From: Prorocentrum cordatum | Lineage: Eukaryota; Sar; Dinophyceae; Prorocentrales; Prorocentraceae | Length of the DNA stretch: 64,000 nt | Assembly: GCA_963575745.1 (NCBI GenBank) | Contig: CAUYUJ010019604.1 | Location: 349,776 to 413,775, forward strand | Direction of reading: 5' to 3' | Shown here: positions 33,060 through 44,109 of the stretch, piece by piece | Position numbering within the stretch: the first letter of the stretch is position 1 | Layout of the letters: every line of letters begins with the position of its first letter | Translations under genes and position numbers: made by a program | The notes under the pieces: generated by a model | The model's input: only the letters and a program-made list of their open reading frames with translations | Told to the model about the DNA's origin: nothing | The model's database searches: none

Positions 33060-33960
33060 AAGTTGGGGCGAGGGCCCTGAAACGCTATGAACGCGCGACC
33101 AACACATCTTCTTCTTACCTGGATTTGCATGGTTTCCCTCTCCCCACCACTGGAGAGGAGGCAGAACGATTGCTTTCAGACTTCATGGAGGAAGTTCGGG
33201 ATATCGGCGGCAGCCGCAGCCTCGTGGCCGACGCCATTTGCGGGCTGCAGCAATTCATCCCTGCCTTGCGAAAACAGTTGCGGGAGGCCTAGTCGTTGTT
33301 GCGAGTTTGGGGCCACCGTGAAGTACCAGCTCGGGCGCCGCCGCTGACATCGATTCAGTGCTTGGCCATGGCGGGGTGCGCACGGGCAGCCGGGCGCATT
33401 GATGTCGTTGCCGCTCTCATGGTGTGTTTCAGCGGTTTTTCTGAGGCCTTCGGAATTGCTGTTCGTCGCGGCAGACGCCGTGTTCGACCGGAAGGCTGCC
33501 GCGGCCATCAGCAACCTTGGCATGGCCAAAGGTGGGCAGAGGCATGGCGCGCCAGAGTCTATCGTCATTGATGATTGTTTTGCTGTGGGGTTCTTGCGAC
33601 TACATTTTTACGGGCGCCCGAGGGGAAGGCGCTTCTTCCCAAAGGCTCACCTGAGCATCACAAACAGTTAACCAAGCTTCTGCTCCAGATTGGCGCGGCC
33701 CCCGCCGACGTCAAGCCTTACTCGGCCAGGCGCGGGGGCGCGACTCACCATTTGTCAACTCTGGGCAACGCGTCGCTCACCGCTGAGCGAGGGCGTTGGC
33801 GCTCAAAGAACACAGCGAACATATACAGAAACGAAGCCATGGGGCACTTGGAGCGCATGCGCGCGCCCCGCCACGCCCAGGCCCAGCTTGGCGAAGGCCT
33901 TCGGGGACTTCAGTCTTGTTTTGATCGCCTCCAGCATCGAGGACGAGGTGGGGGTCTGAG
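33060..33960 (+). pseudogene. tyrosine recombinase of the YR retroelement
   Basis: N-terminal core-binding part TLLRNLKVGARALKRYERAT-like (33050-33292), stop, then FLRPSELLFVAADAVF (catalytic Arg box, about 33440-33485), then in another frame KPYSARRGGATHHLSTLGNA (the H/S-x-x-R box) and GRWRSKNTANIYRNEA with the nucleophilic Tyr (about 33800-33835). Stops and frameshifts prevent one product. Confidence 0.7.
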
Positions 33961-34009
33961 CAGAGTCAGCCCACGCCATCGCCTTCGGCGCGCAGGTGTC
34001 GGTGGATGT

Positions 34010-37000
34010 TTGCTTCGCAGCGCCGCCAATCAAGTTTCGGCGAGGACGAGCATCCCTGTCTTCGGATCGCTGCCCCTTTCAGCGAGGAGAAACACCCCTC
34101 TTTTTGGAGCCGCTGGCCCTTTCAGCGAGGCCTCAGCGGCTGGCGTTCTCCAGCCGTGGTGGCCGAGGCCCTTGCGATGCGTAGCCGTATTTTGGCTCCC
34201 TCCACCCGCCGGTGGTGGAGTTTTTCCCACGCCGGCACAGAGTTTGCTTCGCAGCGCGGCTCAACCAGTTTCGGCGAGGAGGGGCATCCCTCTCTTTGGA
34301 TCGCTGCCCTTTCCAGCGAGGAGGAACATCCCTCTTTTTGGAACCGCTGTCCCTTTCAGCGAGGCCTCATTGGCTGGCTTTCTTCAGCCATGGTGGCTGA
34401 GGGCTTCGCGGCGTGCTGCGAGGTGCGCGGGGCGCCTCTGACACGACTGCGGCGCGCGCCTGCGCCAGCAGAAATATTGAATCATCAGGTTCACATCGGA
34501 GCTCGATCGAACCAAGCTATCGACCCCGACACGTGGTTCGGGAGTGGCGGAGACAGTGAATTGCGATGCGTAGCCGTATTGCGTCTCCCCCCACCCGCCG
34601 CCGGCACAAGTCCTGTCTCCACGCCGGCACAGAGTTTGCGTCGCAGCGCCGCCAAACCAGTTTCGGCGAGGAGGAGCATCCCTGTCTTTGGGTCGCTGCC
34701 CCTTTCAGCGAGGAGGAACATCCCTCTTTTTGGAGCCGCTGCCCCTTTCAGCGAGGCCCCAGCGACTTGCGTTTTCTCCAGCCATGGTGGCTGAGGCCTG
34801 CGGGCTTCGCGACGTGCTGCGAGGTGCGCGAGGCGCCTCTCACGCGACTGCGGCGCGCGCCTGCGCCAGCAGAAATATTAAATCGCCACGTTCACATCGG
34901 AGCCCGATCGAACCAAGCCATCGACCCCGACGCGTGGTTCGGGCGAGGTGGAGACAGTGAATTGTGATGCGTAGCCGTATTTTGGCTCCATCCACCCGCC
35001 GCTGGCAGAAGTTCTTTTTCCACGCCAGGAGAGAGTTTGTCTCGCAGCGCCGCCGAACCAGTTTCGGCGAGGAGGAACATGTCTCACTTTGGACGGCTGC
35101 CCATTTTCAGCGAGAGGGGACATCCCTCTTTTTGGGGCCGCTGCCCCACTCAGCGAGGCCTCAGCGGCTGGCGTTCTCAAGTCATGGTGGCCGAGGCCTG
35201 AGGGCTTCGCGGCGCGCTGCGAGGTGCGCGGGGCGCCTCTGACACGACAGCGGCTCGCGCCTGCGCCAGCAGAAATATTGAATCAGCAGGTTCACATCGG
35301 AGCCCGATCGGACCAAGCTATCGACCCCGACGCGCGGTTTTGGGGAGGCGGAGACAGTGAATTGCGATGCGTAGCCGTATTTGGGCTACCCCCACCCTCC
35401 GCTGGCATGAGTTTTTCTTCCGCGCCGGTAGAGAGTTTGCCTCGCAGCGCCGCCGAACCAGTTTCGGCGAGGAGGAACACCTTTTTCTTTGGACCGCTGC
35501 CCTTTTTCAGCGAGGCGGAACATCCTTCTTTTTGAATGGAGTCGCTGTCCCTTTCAGCGAGGCCTCAGCGGCTGGCGTTCTCAAGCCATGGCGGCTGAGG
35601 CCTGCGGGCTTCGCGGCGCGCTGCGAGGTGTGCGAGGTGCCTCTGACACGACTGCGGCGCGCGCCTGCGCCAGCAGAAATAGTGAACCACCACATTCACA
35701 TCGGAGCTCGATCGAACCAAGCCAACGACCCCGACGCGTGGTTCGGGCGAGGTGGAGACAGCGAATTGTGATGCGTAGCCGTATTTTGGCTCCCTTCACC
35801 CGCCGCTGGCAGAAGTTTTTTTTCCACGCCAGCAGAGAGTTTGTTTCGCAGCGCCGCCGAGCCAGTTTCGGCGAGGTGGAACCTTCCTCTCTTTGGGCCG
35901 CTGCCCCTTTTCAGCGATGAGTAACATCCCTCTTTTTGGAGTCGCTGTCCCTATCAGCGAGGCCTCAGCGGGCGTTCTCCAGCCATGGTGGCTAAGTCCT
36001 GAGGGCTTCACGGCGTGCTGCGAGGTGCGCGAGGCGCCTCTGGCGCGACTGCGGCTCGCGCCCGCGCCGGCAGAAATACTGGATCACCGCATTCACATAG
36101 GAGATCGATCGGGCCAAGCTATCGACCACGGCGCGTGGTTCGGGAGAAGTGGAGACAGTGAATGGCGATGCGTAGTTGTATTTTGGCCCCCTCCAGCCGC
36201 CGCTGGCACAAGTTATGTCTCCACGCCGGCAGAGAGTTTGCCTCGCAGCGCCGCCGAACCAGTTTCGGCGAGGAGGGGCATCCCTCTCCTTGGACCGCTG
36301 CCCTTTTCAGCGATGAGGAACACCCCTCTTTTTGGAGCCGCTGTCCTCTTCAGCGAGGCCTCAGCGCCCGGCGTTCTCCAGCCATGGTGGCTGAGGCCCG
36401 AGGGCTTCGCGGCGTGCTGCGAGGCGCGCGGGGCGCTTCTGACACGACTGCGGCGCGCGCCTGCGCCAGCAGAAATATTGAATCGCCACGTTCACATCGG
36501 AGCTCGATCGAACCAAGCAATCGACCCCGACACGTGGTTCAGGAGAGACGGAGACAGTGAATTGTGATGCGTGGCCGTGTTTTGGCCCCCTTCACCCGTC
36601 GCCGGCACATGTTATTTTTTCACGCCGGCAGAGAGTTAGCCTCGCAGCGCCGCCAAACCAGTTTCGGCGAGACGGAACGTCGCTCTCTTTGGACCGCCGC
36701 CCCTTTCAGCGAGGAGGAACATCCTCATTTCCGGAGCCGCTTCCCTCTTTAGCGAGGCCTCGCGGCGTGCTGAGAGATGCGCGGGGCGCCTCCGACACGA
36801 CTTCGTCGCGCGCCTGCGCCAGCAAAAATATTTGATCACCACGTCCACACCAGAGCTCGATCGAACCAAGCGATCGACCCCGACGCGTGGTTCGGGAGAG
36901 GCGGAGACTGAATTGCGCTGCGTAGCCGTATTTGGGCCCCCTTCTACCCGCCGCTGGCACAGGTCTTTTTTTTACGCCGTCAGAGAGTTAGCCTCGCAGC

Positions 37001-39250
37001 GCCGCCAAATCAGTTTCGGCGAGGAGGAACATCCCTCTCTCTGAACCGCTGTCCCTTTCAGCGAGGAGGAACATCCCTCTTTTTGGAGCCGCTGTCCCTT
37101 TCAGCGAGGCCTCAGCGGCTGGCATTCTCCAGCCATGGTGGCTGAGGCCTGATGGCTTCGCGGCGTGCTGCGAGGTGTATGAGGCGCCTCTGACACGACT
37201 GCGGCGCGCGCCTGCCCCGGCATAAATTTTGCAAATCAGCAGGTGCACATCGGAGCCCGATCGAACCAAGCTATCGACCCCGACGCGTGGTTCGGGGGAG
37301 GCGGAGACAGTGAATTGCGATGCGTAGCCGTATTCTGGCTCCCTCCACCCGCCGCTGGCAGAAGTTCTTTTTCAACGCTTGCAGAGAGTTTGCCTCGCAG
37401 CGCCGCCGAACCAGTTTCGGCGAGGAGGAACATCCCTCTCTTTGGGCCGCTGCCCCTTTCAGCGATGAGGAACATCCCTCTTTTTGGAGCCGCTGTCCCT
37501 TTCAGCGAGGCCTCAGCGGCTGGCGTTCTCCAGCCATGGTGGCTGAGGCCTGAGGGCTTCGCGGCGCGCTGAGAGGTACGCGGGGCGCCCCTGACACGAC
37601 TGCAGCGCGCGCCTGCGCCAGCACAAATACTGGATCACCGCGTTCGCATCGGAGATCGATCGAACCAAGCTATCGACCCCGACGCGTGGTTCGGGGGAGG
37701 CGGAGACAGTGAATTGTGATGCGTAGCCGTATTTGGGCCCCCTCCAGCCGCCGCTGGCACAAGTTATGTCTCCACGCCGGCAGAGAGTTTGCCTCGCAGC
37801 GCCGCCGAACCAGTTTCGGCGAGGAGGGGCATCCCTCTCTTTGGACCGCTGCCCCTTTCAGCGATGAGGAACATCCTTCTTTTTGGAGCCGCTGCCCCTT
37901 TCAGCGAGGCCTCAGCGGCTGGCGTTCTCCAGCCATGGTGGCTGAGGCCTGATGGCTTCGCGGCGTGCTGCGAGGTGCGCGAGGCGCCTCTGACACGACT
38001 GCGGCGCGCGCCTGCGCCGGCAGAAATACTGGATCACCGCATTGGCATCGGAGATCGATCGAACCAAGCAATCGACCCCGACGCGTGGTTCGGGGGGGCG
38101 GAGACAGTGAATTGCGCTGCGTGGCCGTTGTTTTGGCTCCCTCCAGCCGCCGCTGGCACAAGTTCTTTTTCCACGCCGGCAGAGATTATGCCTCGCAGTG
38201 CCGCCAAACCAGTTTCGCCGAGGAGGAACATCCCTCTCTTTGGACCGCTGTCTCTTTCAGCGATGAGGAACATCCCTCTTTTTGGAGCCGCTGTCCCCTT
38301 CGGCGAGGCCTCAGCGGCTGGCGTTCTCCAGCCATGGTGGCTGAGGCCTGAGGGCTTCGCGGCGCGCTGAGAGGTACGCGGGGCGCCCCTGACACGACTG
38401 CAGCGCGCGCCTGCGCCAGCAGAAGTATCGAATCACCGCGTTGACATCGGAGCTCGATCGAACCAAGCTATCGACCCCGACACGTGGTTCGGGACAGGCG
38501 GAGACATTGAATTGCGATGTGTAGCCGTATTTGGACTCCTCCGCTCGCCGCCGGCACAAGTTTTCTTCCACGCCGGAAGAGAGTTTGCCTCGCAGCGCCG
38601 CCAAACCAGTTTCGGCGAGCAGGAACATCCCTCTCTTTGGACCGCTGTCCCTTTCAGCGATGAGGAACATCCCTCTTTTGGAGCCGCTGTCCCTTTCAGC
38701 GAGGCCTCAGGGGCTGGCGTTCTCCAGCCGTGGTGGCTGAGGCCCCAGGGCTTCGTGGCGCGCTGCGAGGTGTGCGAGGCGCCTCTGACGCGAGTGGCGC
38801 GCGCCTGCGCCAGCAGAAATATTGGATCACCGCATTGACATCGGAGCTCGATCGAACCAAGCTATCGACCCCGACACGTGGTTCGGGAGAGGTGGAGACA
38901 GTGAATTGTGCTGCGTAGCCGTATTTTGGCTCTTCTCACCCGCCGCTGGCACAAGTTTGTTTTCCACACCGGCAGAGAGTTTGCCTCGCAGCGCCGCCAA
39001 ACCAGTTTCGGCGAGGAGGAACATCCCTCTCTCTGAACCGCTGTCCCTTTCAGCGAGGAGGAACATCCGTCTCTTTGGAGCCGCTGTCCCGTTCAGCGAG
39101 GCCTCAGCGGCTGGCATTCTCCAGCCATGGTGGCTGAGGGCTGAGGGCTTCGCGGCGTGCTGCGAGGTGTATGAGGCGCCTCTGACACGACTGCGGTGCG
39201 CGCCTGCGCCAGCACAAATACTGGATCACCGCATTCACATCGCAGCTCGA
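34010..39250 (+). repeat. tandem array, ~400-bp unit, ~13 copies with DinoSL-like motif
   Basis: The motif GTAGCCGTATTTTGGCTC or a close variant occurs at 34181, 34570, 34971, 35371, 35775, 36172, 36571, 36922, 37324, 37723, 38121, 38521 and 38915 (spacing about 400, once 351). Each unit also holds GCAGCGCCGCC(A/G)AACCAGTT, one to three copies of TTTCAGCGAGGAGGAACATC, CTCCAGCCATGGTGGCTGAG, and a segment ending GTGGTTCGGGAGAGGCGGAG. The array starts inside the tail of the YR element. The ~60-130-aa ORFs it contains are repeat translations; I do not call them genes. Confidence 0.9.
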
Positions 39251-39301
39251 TCGATCCAGGAATGGACGTCCGAGCGGTGGCAAGAAACGGCAAAAACAAT
39301 G

Positions 39302-39436
39302 TGTTGGAGGTCCGCGTGGAGTTTTTGGATCGGCGCTGGACCCCAATTCCTGTCGCGCGGGGCGCGCCAGGGGCGGCGCCGAAAGCGCCGCCAGGGGGGC
39401 TTCGGAAATTCAAGAAACCCGCGCGGACCTCCAACA
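39302..39436. mobile_element. hairpin element, family C, copy 2
   Basis: Left arm TGTTGGAGGTCCGCGTGGAG / TTTTTGGATCGGCGCTGGAC; complement of right arm TGTTGGAGGTCCGCGCGGGT / TTCTTGAATTTCC. Sits directly after the satellite array. Confidence 0.6.
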
Positions 39437-39629
39437 TGTTATGTTTATGTTGTTGGTTCCTCCCTTGCACGACATCCGGAGCCTTGATTCGTCCCGTTCG
39501 CTGGGCGTCCCCGTCAGCACTGCCCACGGCCTGCGCGCTGGGAGTCGGGTGCGGTAGTGATAGGGGCCGAGGAGTTTGGCTCATCCTTTGAGTTGTGTCT
39601 CAGACACTTGGTCAGATGTCCGGGGTCGC

Positions 39630-39833
39630 CATGATCGGGGGCGGAAAAGAGGGGGGTGATGCCTAGGGGGGGGTGGATATCATGGCGCGGGCCATGATAT
39701 TTCCCCAGATTTCATGGCGCCTCTTCTTATTTCATTACGTCCCTGGCCCCCCCGCTGGGCCGCGCACGTGCCGCCGGCCATGATTTGCACCCCCCCCTCT
39801 TAGACGCCCCCCTCTCTGCCGCTCCCGACATGA
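39630..39833. mobile_element. MITE-like element, C/G-rich ends
   Basis: Left ATCGGGGGCGGAAAAGAGGG… and the complement of the right end GTCGGGAGCGGCAGAGAGGG… agree; both continue GGGGGTG(G/C)A(T/A)ATCATGGC. Ends are inverted over about 55 bp with gaps. Non-coding. Confidence 0.6.
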
Positions 39834-39867
39834 AGGAAATCAAGCAGTGGCGAAACGTTTTGGCCCG

Positions 39868-40044
39868 CCTATAGCCCCACCGAGCGATGTTCTAGGAACC
39901 AGTTGTGGTTTGCGCGGAACGTTCGTAGACCATTTCTGGCGGAGTCTGTCTTGTTTTAGCACATCGGCGTTCTGTTCTAAGAACACTGTTTTTGTTGTTA
40001 GAAATTGTTTGGGGTCTAAGAACATCTCGTGGTAGGGCTATAGG
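39868..40044. mobile_element. MITE-like element with ~33-bp inverted ends
   Basis: Left CCTATAGCCCCACCGAGCGA / TGTTCTAGGAACC; complement of right CCTATAGCCCTACCACGAGA / TGTTCTTAGACCC. Interior AT-richer than flanks, with GTTCTAAGAACAC as an inner palindrome. Confidence 0.7.
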
Positions 40045-40129
40045 AATGCCGGGACGGTCGGTTCCTGCTCAAGAAACGGGCCCAGAGGTTCGAGGTTCAA
40101 AGTCAATATGATGGCAGTCTCTCATGTAT

Positions 40130-41040
40130 ATAATGTCCTTCGGCCCATCTTGCCACAGTGCCAGAGTTGTGGGTCGGAGTCCTTAGGAATGTGTGTTTGC
40201 GCTTTCTTCAGATTGTTCTCGGGGGGCTGTTGGGTACAGTTTTTGGCCTCTTGGGAGCCTCTTGGGACCCCAGTGGGGCCGCCTGGAGCGTTTTACGCCG
40301 CTCTTCAAGACGCGCTCCTGAACAGTTTCTTAGGAGCATCCCCACCCCCCGAACACCTGGAAGAGGAGGTCTGAAGGGGAACGGATCCCGGAGGTCTGTC
40401 GCAGTTGCTGGGTTTTCGGAGCCCTCCCCGGGCCCCAGGGCCTTGAAGATTTGTTTCGGTTGCCAATCATTGGAGCTTTCACGCATGCCAATTTCAACTT
40501 AGCCTTTAGAGTGGGTGGGCGTCGATTAGCGAGTGGTAGTCGATGAGACAGGGCCGACTCAGCGTCGACGACGTCGATTGGCGTCGATTCGCAAGAGCCC
40601 GCGAGATGGTGTGGGACGCTTCCATGAGCTACCACGGATCGTGATGACCTCTGGCGGAGGCTCCACACCGTGTTCGCCTTTTGCAGGCCTCTGGCGGAGG
40701 CTCCCCGCCGCCGCGCCTGGATCCGCCTCGGGTTCTTGCCAGGACCGAGCACCGGGAGCGATGCAGGCATCGAGTTTCGAGGCCCGGGCTCCAGACGGCC
40801 AATGGTCCGAAAACACCAAGGCGGAGTTTTGTCGCCGCGTTTGCCCTCGAGGGGCCGCGTCGGGTCCTGGAGCCGTCAAGAACATGTTGCCCACCATGGC
40901 CAGCTCGTCGGTAGAGAGCCCCCCTCGGCCGAGGGCGTTGCCCACTGACGTTGTGCGGCGCCAGCGTCTTCGTGATGCTGGCCGCCTTGCTTGGCTGTGC
41001 TTCTGACTCCCGACCTGGCCAGTGCATGGGGATGCCGCTG
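40130..41040. other. repeat leader, short GGCC array, no gene
   Basis: 40138-40172 matches the leader at 17075; a short GGCC/TTGGG array follows (40215-40310). CCTCTGGCGGAGGCTCC is present at 40648 and 40688. No protein family recognised in the remaining ORFs. Confidence 0.45.
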
Positions 41041-41046
41041 TTGCGT

Positions 41047-41297
41047 GAGGAGGAGGAGGAGGAGGAGGAGGAGGAGGAGGAGGAGGAGGAGGAGGAGGAG
41101 GAGGAGGAGGAGGAGGAGGAGGAGGAGGAGGAGAAGGAGGAGGAGGAGGAGGAGGAGGAGGAGGAGGAGGAGGAGAGGAGGAGGAGGGAGGAGGGAGGAG
41201 GAGGAGGAGGAGGAGGAGGAGGAGGAGGAGGAGGAGGGGCGAGGAGTAGGAAAAGGAGGAGGAGGAGGAGGAGGAGGAGGAGGAAAAGGAGGATATT
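41047..41297. repeat. (GGA)n microsatellite, 250 bp
   Basis: Nearly pure GGA repeats over about 250 bp. Confidence 0.97.
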
Positions 41298-41329
41298 CAC
41301 GAAGCAAAGCGAAACCGCCATGACCAGCT

Positions 41330-42200
41330 CGAGGTGGTCCCGGTAAGCCCTGGCGGTCCAGGCCCGCTTTCCTCGGGACCTACCTGGTTCAATGATGCCA
41401 GGGCGCCTGTGCTGCCGCCGCCGTTGGCAACGACGTCGCCGGGGTCGTCGTCCCCGTCGTCGTCGCGCTGTTGGCTCCCGTCGTCGTTGTCTGGCGCCGT
41501 CGTGGCCCCAGTCATTGTTTTCATAGTTGCCGTCGTCGGTCGCGGTCTCCGTCGTCGCCGCCGGCTGTGCTCGTGGTCGTCGGCTTCGTCGGCTTCGGCG
41601 TCGGCTTCGTCCTCGGTGCCGGCGGCGGCGCTAGACCCCTGTCTGTCTGTTTGGCATCTTTGCTTGTGGAGGGTACCCAGACCCGACGTCGTGAATTTTT
41701 AAGAACCTAGCCCCCAAGCGGTCTGAACGCATTTCTCAGGATCGAGGACACGGGCCACCGGCAGAACGTCAGCAACATGTTAGACGTTTTGCGTAACCCC
41801 ACTAGTCCGCCCTTCTCGACTACGTGACAGTGGTCATCGTCCCCCTCGACTACGCGGTGGTGGTCTTCTGGAACCAGGGATACCTACTTCGCCAAGTTGG
41901 CCCTGCTCGCAGACCTGGTGCACCTCCTGGTCTTGCTTGTCGGCATGGCGTTCCACATGGGCCTTATCTTCAACGGCCCCTTCGCCTACTCAGTCGCAGC
42001 GTACTCAGTCGCACCGTAGTTCGACCCTGCGCGCTCAGGGCCTAATTTAGATCGTGGCGCTGTTGCTTCGTTCTTTGACGGCGCGCGGTTGCTCCGCGTC
42101 GCTCGCGAACAAAAAAATGACCCCACTAGCCCCATCCAGAAACGATGCCCAGGCAAGCTGCCCTGGTCAGGGATCCGCTGTACCCCAGGCGAGGGCGGAT
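41330..42200. other. CGT-rich non-coding stretch
   Basis: GTCGTCGTC-rich sequence at about 41430-41640, otherwise no recognisable gene. CTACG…GGT(G)GTC duplicates near 41820-41860 and GCGTACTCAGTCGCA/CAGTCGCACC near 41995. Confidence 0.35.
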
Positions 42201-42229
42201 GAATAGGAATCGGGGGAGGAGTAGGAGGA

Positions 42230-42715
42230 GGCTCAGGAGGAGGAGGAGGAGGAGGAGGAGGAGGAGGGGGAGGATGGAGATGGGGAAGGGAGGAGGGAGG
42301 AAGGATGGGGAGGAACAGGCACATGACGATGATGATGAGAATGATGCTGCTGATTATGATGGTGATGATTATGATGATGGTGACGATGCTGATGGTAATA
42401 CTGATGGTGATGATACAGGATGGTGATGAGGGTGACCACTGGTAGGATACTGATGGTGATGATACAGGATGGTGATGAGGGTGGCCGCTGGTGATGAGGG
42501 TGATGAGGGTGATACAGGATGGTGATGATGGTGATGATACAGGATACCGATGGTAGGGATGATGGCGCTGATGCTGATGATGTTGATGACGGATATTGTG
42601 ACGATGATGATGGTGCTGATGATGTTGGTGTTGGTGCTTATGCGTATGATATTGATGATGGTGTTGGTGACGATGGTGATGATGATGTTGGTGCGCATGG
42701 TGCTGGTTATTATTA
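42230..42715. repeat. GGA then GAT microsatellite block
   Basis: GGA tract 42232-42300 followed by GATGGTGATGAT-type repeats to about 42710, including two near-identical copies of ATACTGATGGTGATGATACA at about 42399 and 42449. Confidence 0.9.
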
Positions 42716-42789
42716 ATCGCTTCGCTCATTCCGCCGGCCCATACAGTCTCATGTCTGCCGTTTGCCCGAGGGCCTGGTGTCAATGCGGC

Positions 42790-43385
42790 GCTTTGGGGGT
42801 TCCTGGGGCCGCTTGGGGGACTCCTGGGGCGCTCGGGGGGGCATTTGGGGGACTCTTGGGGGCCTCCTGAGGGCCCCGTGGGGGCCTCTTGGGGCCTCTT
42901 AGGGGCCTCGTAGGGGCTTCTTAGGGCCGAGGGCTCGAAATGTTGTTTCGTGTTCCCTCTCTGGGGCCCCTTTGGGGGCGTTCTTGGGGCCCTCTTGGAC
43001 CGTTTTGGAGGCTTCTTGGGCCGTCTTCGAGCCCTCTTGGGCCATCTTGGGGCCCTCTTGGGTGCCTCTTGGGCCCTCTTGGGGCGATCTTGGGGGCCTC
43101 TTGGGCCGTCTTGGGGCGTCGGGAAGCCGAAAAGGTGGAAGCTCCAAAATCTCTCAAAAACCTATGGAAAAACAATGATTTTTGCCTCCGGGGGCCCTAT
43201 TGGGAGTGCTCTTGGAGGCCTCTTGGGGCGTCTGGGGGCTATCTTGGGCGTCTTGGAGCGATCTTGTGGCATGTCGGACCCCTCGTGTACCATCTTGGGG
43301 GCCTCTTGGGGGCCTCTTGGCCTTTCTTGGGGCTCTCGGGGACGTCTCGGAGCCCTGTTGGTGCGCTCATGGAGCGCTCGGGGGG
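42790..43385. repeat. GGCCTCTTGG array (forward)
   Basis: Degenerate GGGGCCTCTTGGG units with the cassette GGGGCGTCGGGAAGCCGAAA… then CAAAATCTCTCAAAAACC at 43107-43190. Confidence 0.85.
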
Positions 43386-43450
43386 ACCCGGCCGGGACCC
43401 GGCCGGGACCCGGCCGGGACCCGGCCGGGGACCGGCCGGGACCTGGTCGG
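43384..43450. repeat. GGGACCCGGCC minisatellite
   Basis: Five 11-12-bp units of GGGACCCGGCC, each self-complementary at CCGG. Confidence 0.9.
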
Positions 43451-43559
43451 GGTACTTTTCGTCCGGGGACCCCCAGGGGCCGCCCCGCGCGCGCGAACTA
43501 GAAAATTGTTAACCAGTTACCGGAGATCTTAGCACGCCTCTGGCCCGTTGGGCCGGCGA

Positions 43560-43800
43560 ATTTGGATGGTGTTGCTGAACTTGCTGATGTTGTGGATGAT
43601 GGTGATGTTGCCGATGATGATGACGGTTATGATGCTGATGATGTTGACGATGATGACGAGAAGGAGGAGGAGGATGAAGCGAATGAGGAGGAGGAGGAGG
43701 AGGAGGAGGAGGAGGAGGGGGAGGAAATGGGGGAGGAGGAGGAGGAGTTGGACGAGGAGGAGGACGACGAGCTGGAGGAGGAGGAAGAGGAGGAAAAGGG
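43560..43800. repeat. GAT then GAG microsatellite
   Basis: GATG(T)TG-type repeats 43565-43660, then GAGGAGGAG 43660-43800. Confidence 0.85.
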
Positions 43801-43859
43801 CACACAAAAAGGCCAGATGCTTCGTGGATGTTTTTCGGAGTCTTTTTTGGGCGTCGCTT

Positions 43860-44100
43860 GCGAGTTCCTCGGGGTGTTATCGGGGCGTTTCGGGTGCCCT
43901 TTGGCGGCCCCAGGGGGCTCGCTGAGAGCTTTGGGTGCCTCGAGAGGGCCTGTCGGGGCCTCTTGGGGCCCCTTGGGGGTCTCCTGGGAGCCTCTTGGGG
44001 GCCTCTTGGGGCCTGTTGGGCCTTCTGGGCGCCTCTCGGGGCTGCCTTGGTGCACCCTTTGTGGTGTTTTCTAGGGGCCATCGCGGGGCCATATTGGAGG
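43860..44100. repeat. GGCCTCTTGG array (forward)
   Basis: Degenerate units of GGGGCCTCTTGGGG, ending near 44100. Confidence 0.75.
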
Positions 44101-44109
44101 AGATCGGCC

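Larger units (their letters stand above)
27644..33960 (+). mobile_element. decayed tyrosine-recombinase (DIRS/PAT-like) retroelement
   Basis: In order on the + strand: gag-like domain, reverse transcriptase, RNase H and tyrosine recombinase, all with frameshifts. Such elements integrate through a recombinase, not a DDE integrase. The 5' end is marked by the DinoSL-like motif and the 3' end merges into the satellite that also carries this motif; a split-direct-repeat (PAT-like) end structure is possible. The stretch 31640-32690 between RT and RNase H could hold a methyltransferase remnant, but I cannot identify its motifs. Confidence 0.65.

Noticed and set aside
34010-39250. Array as a cluster of spliced-leader RNA genes
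   Set aside because: No GT donor follows the motif, no Sm-site-like sequence is seen, and the leader core has two extra bases; the match is to a relict, not a gene.
34006-39487. Many 60-220-codon frames (…RSRILAPSTRRW…, …FGAAVPFSEASAAG…)
   Set aside because: Tandem-repeat translations in two frames, with no evidence of selection or a start context.
42898-43512. Trp/Gly/Leu-rich ORFs (GPSWGPLG…) and their antisense RPKTAQEAP frames
   Set aside because: Recurring translations of the GGCCTCTTGG array at many loci.
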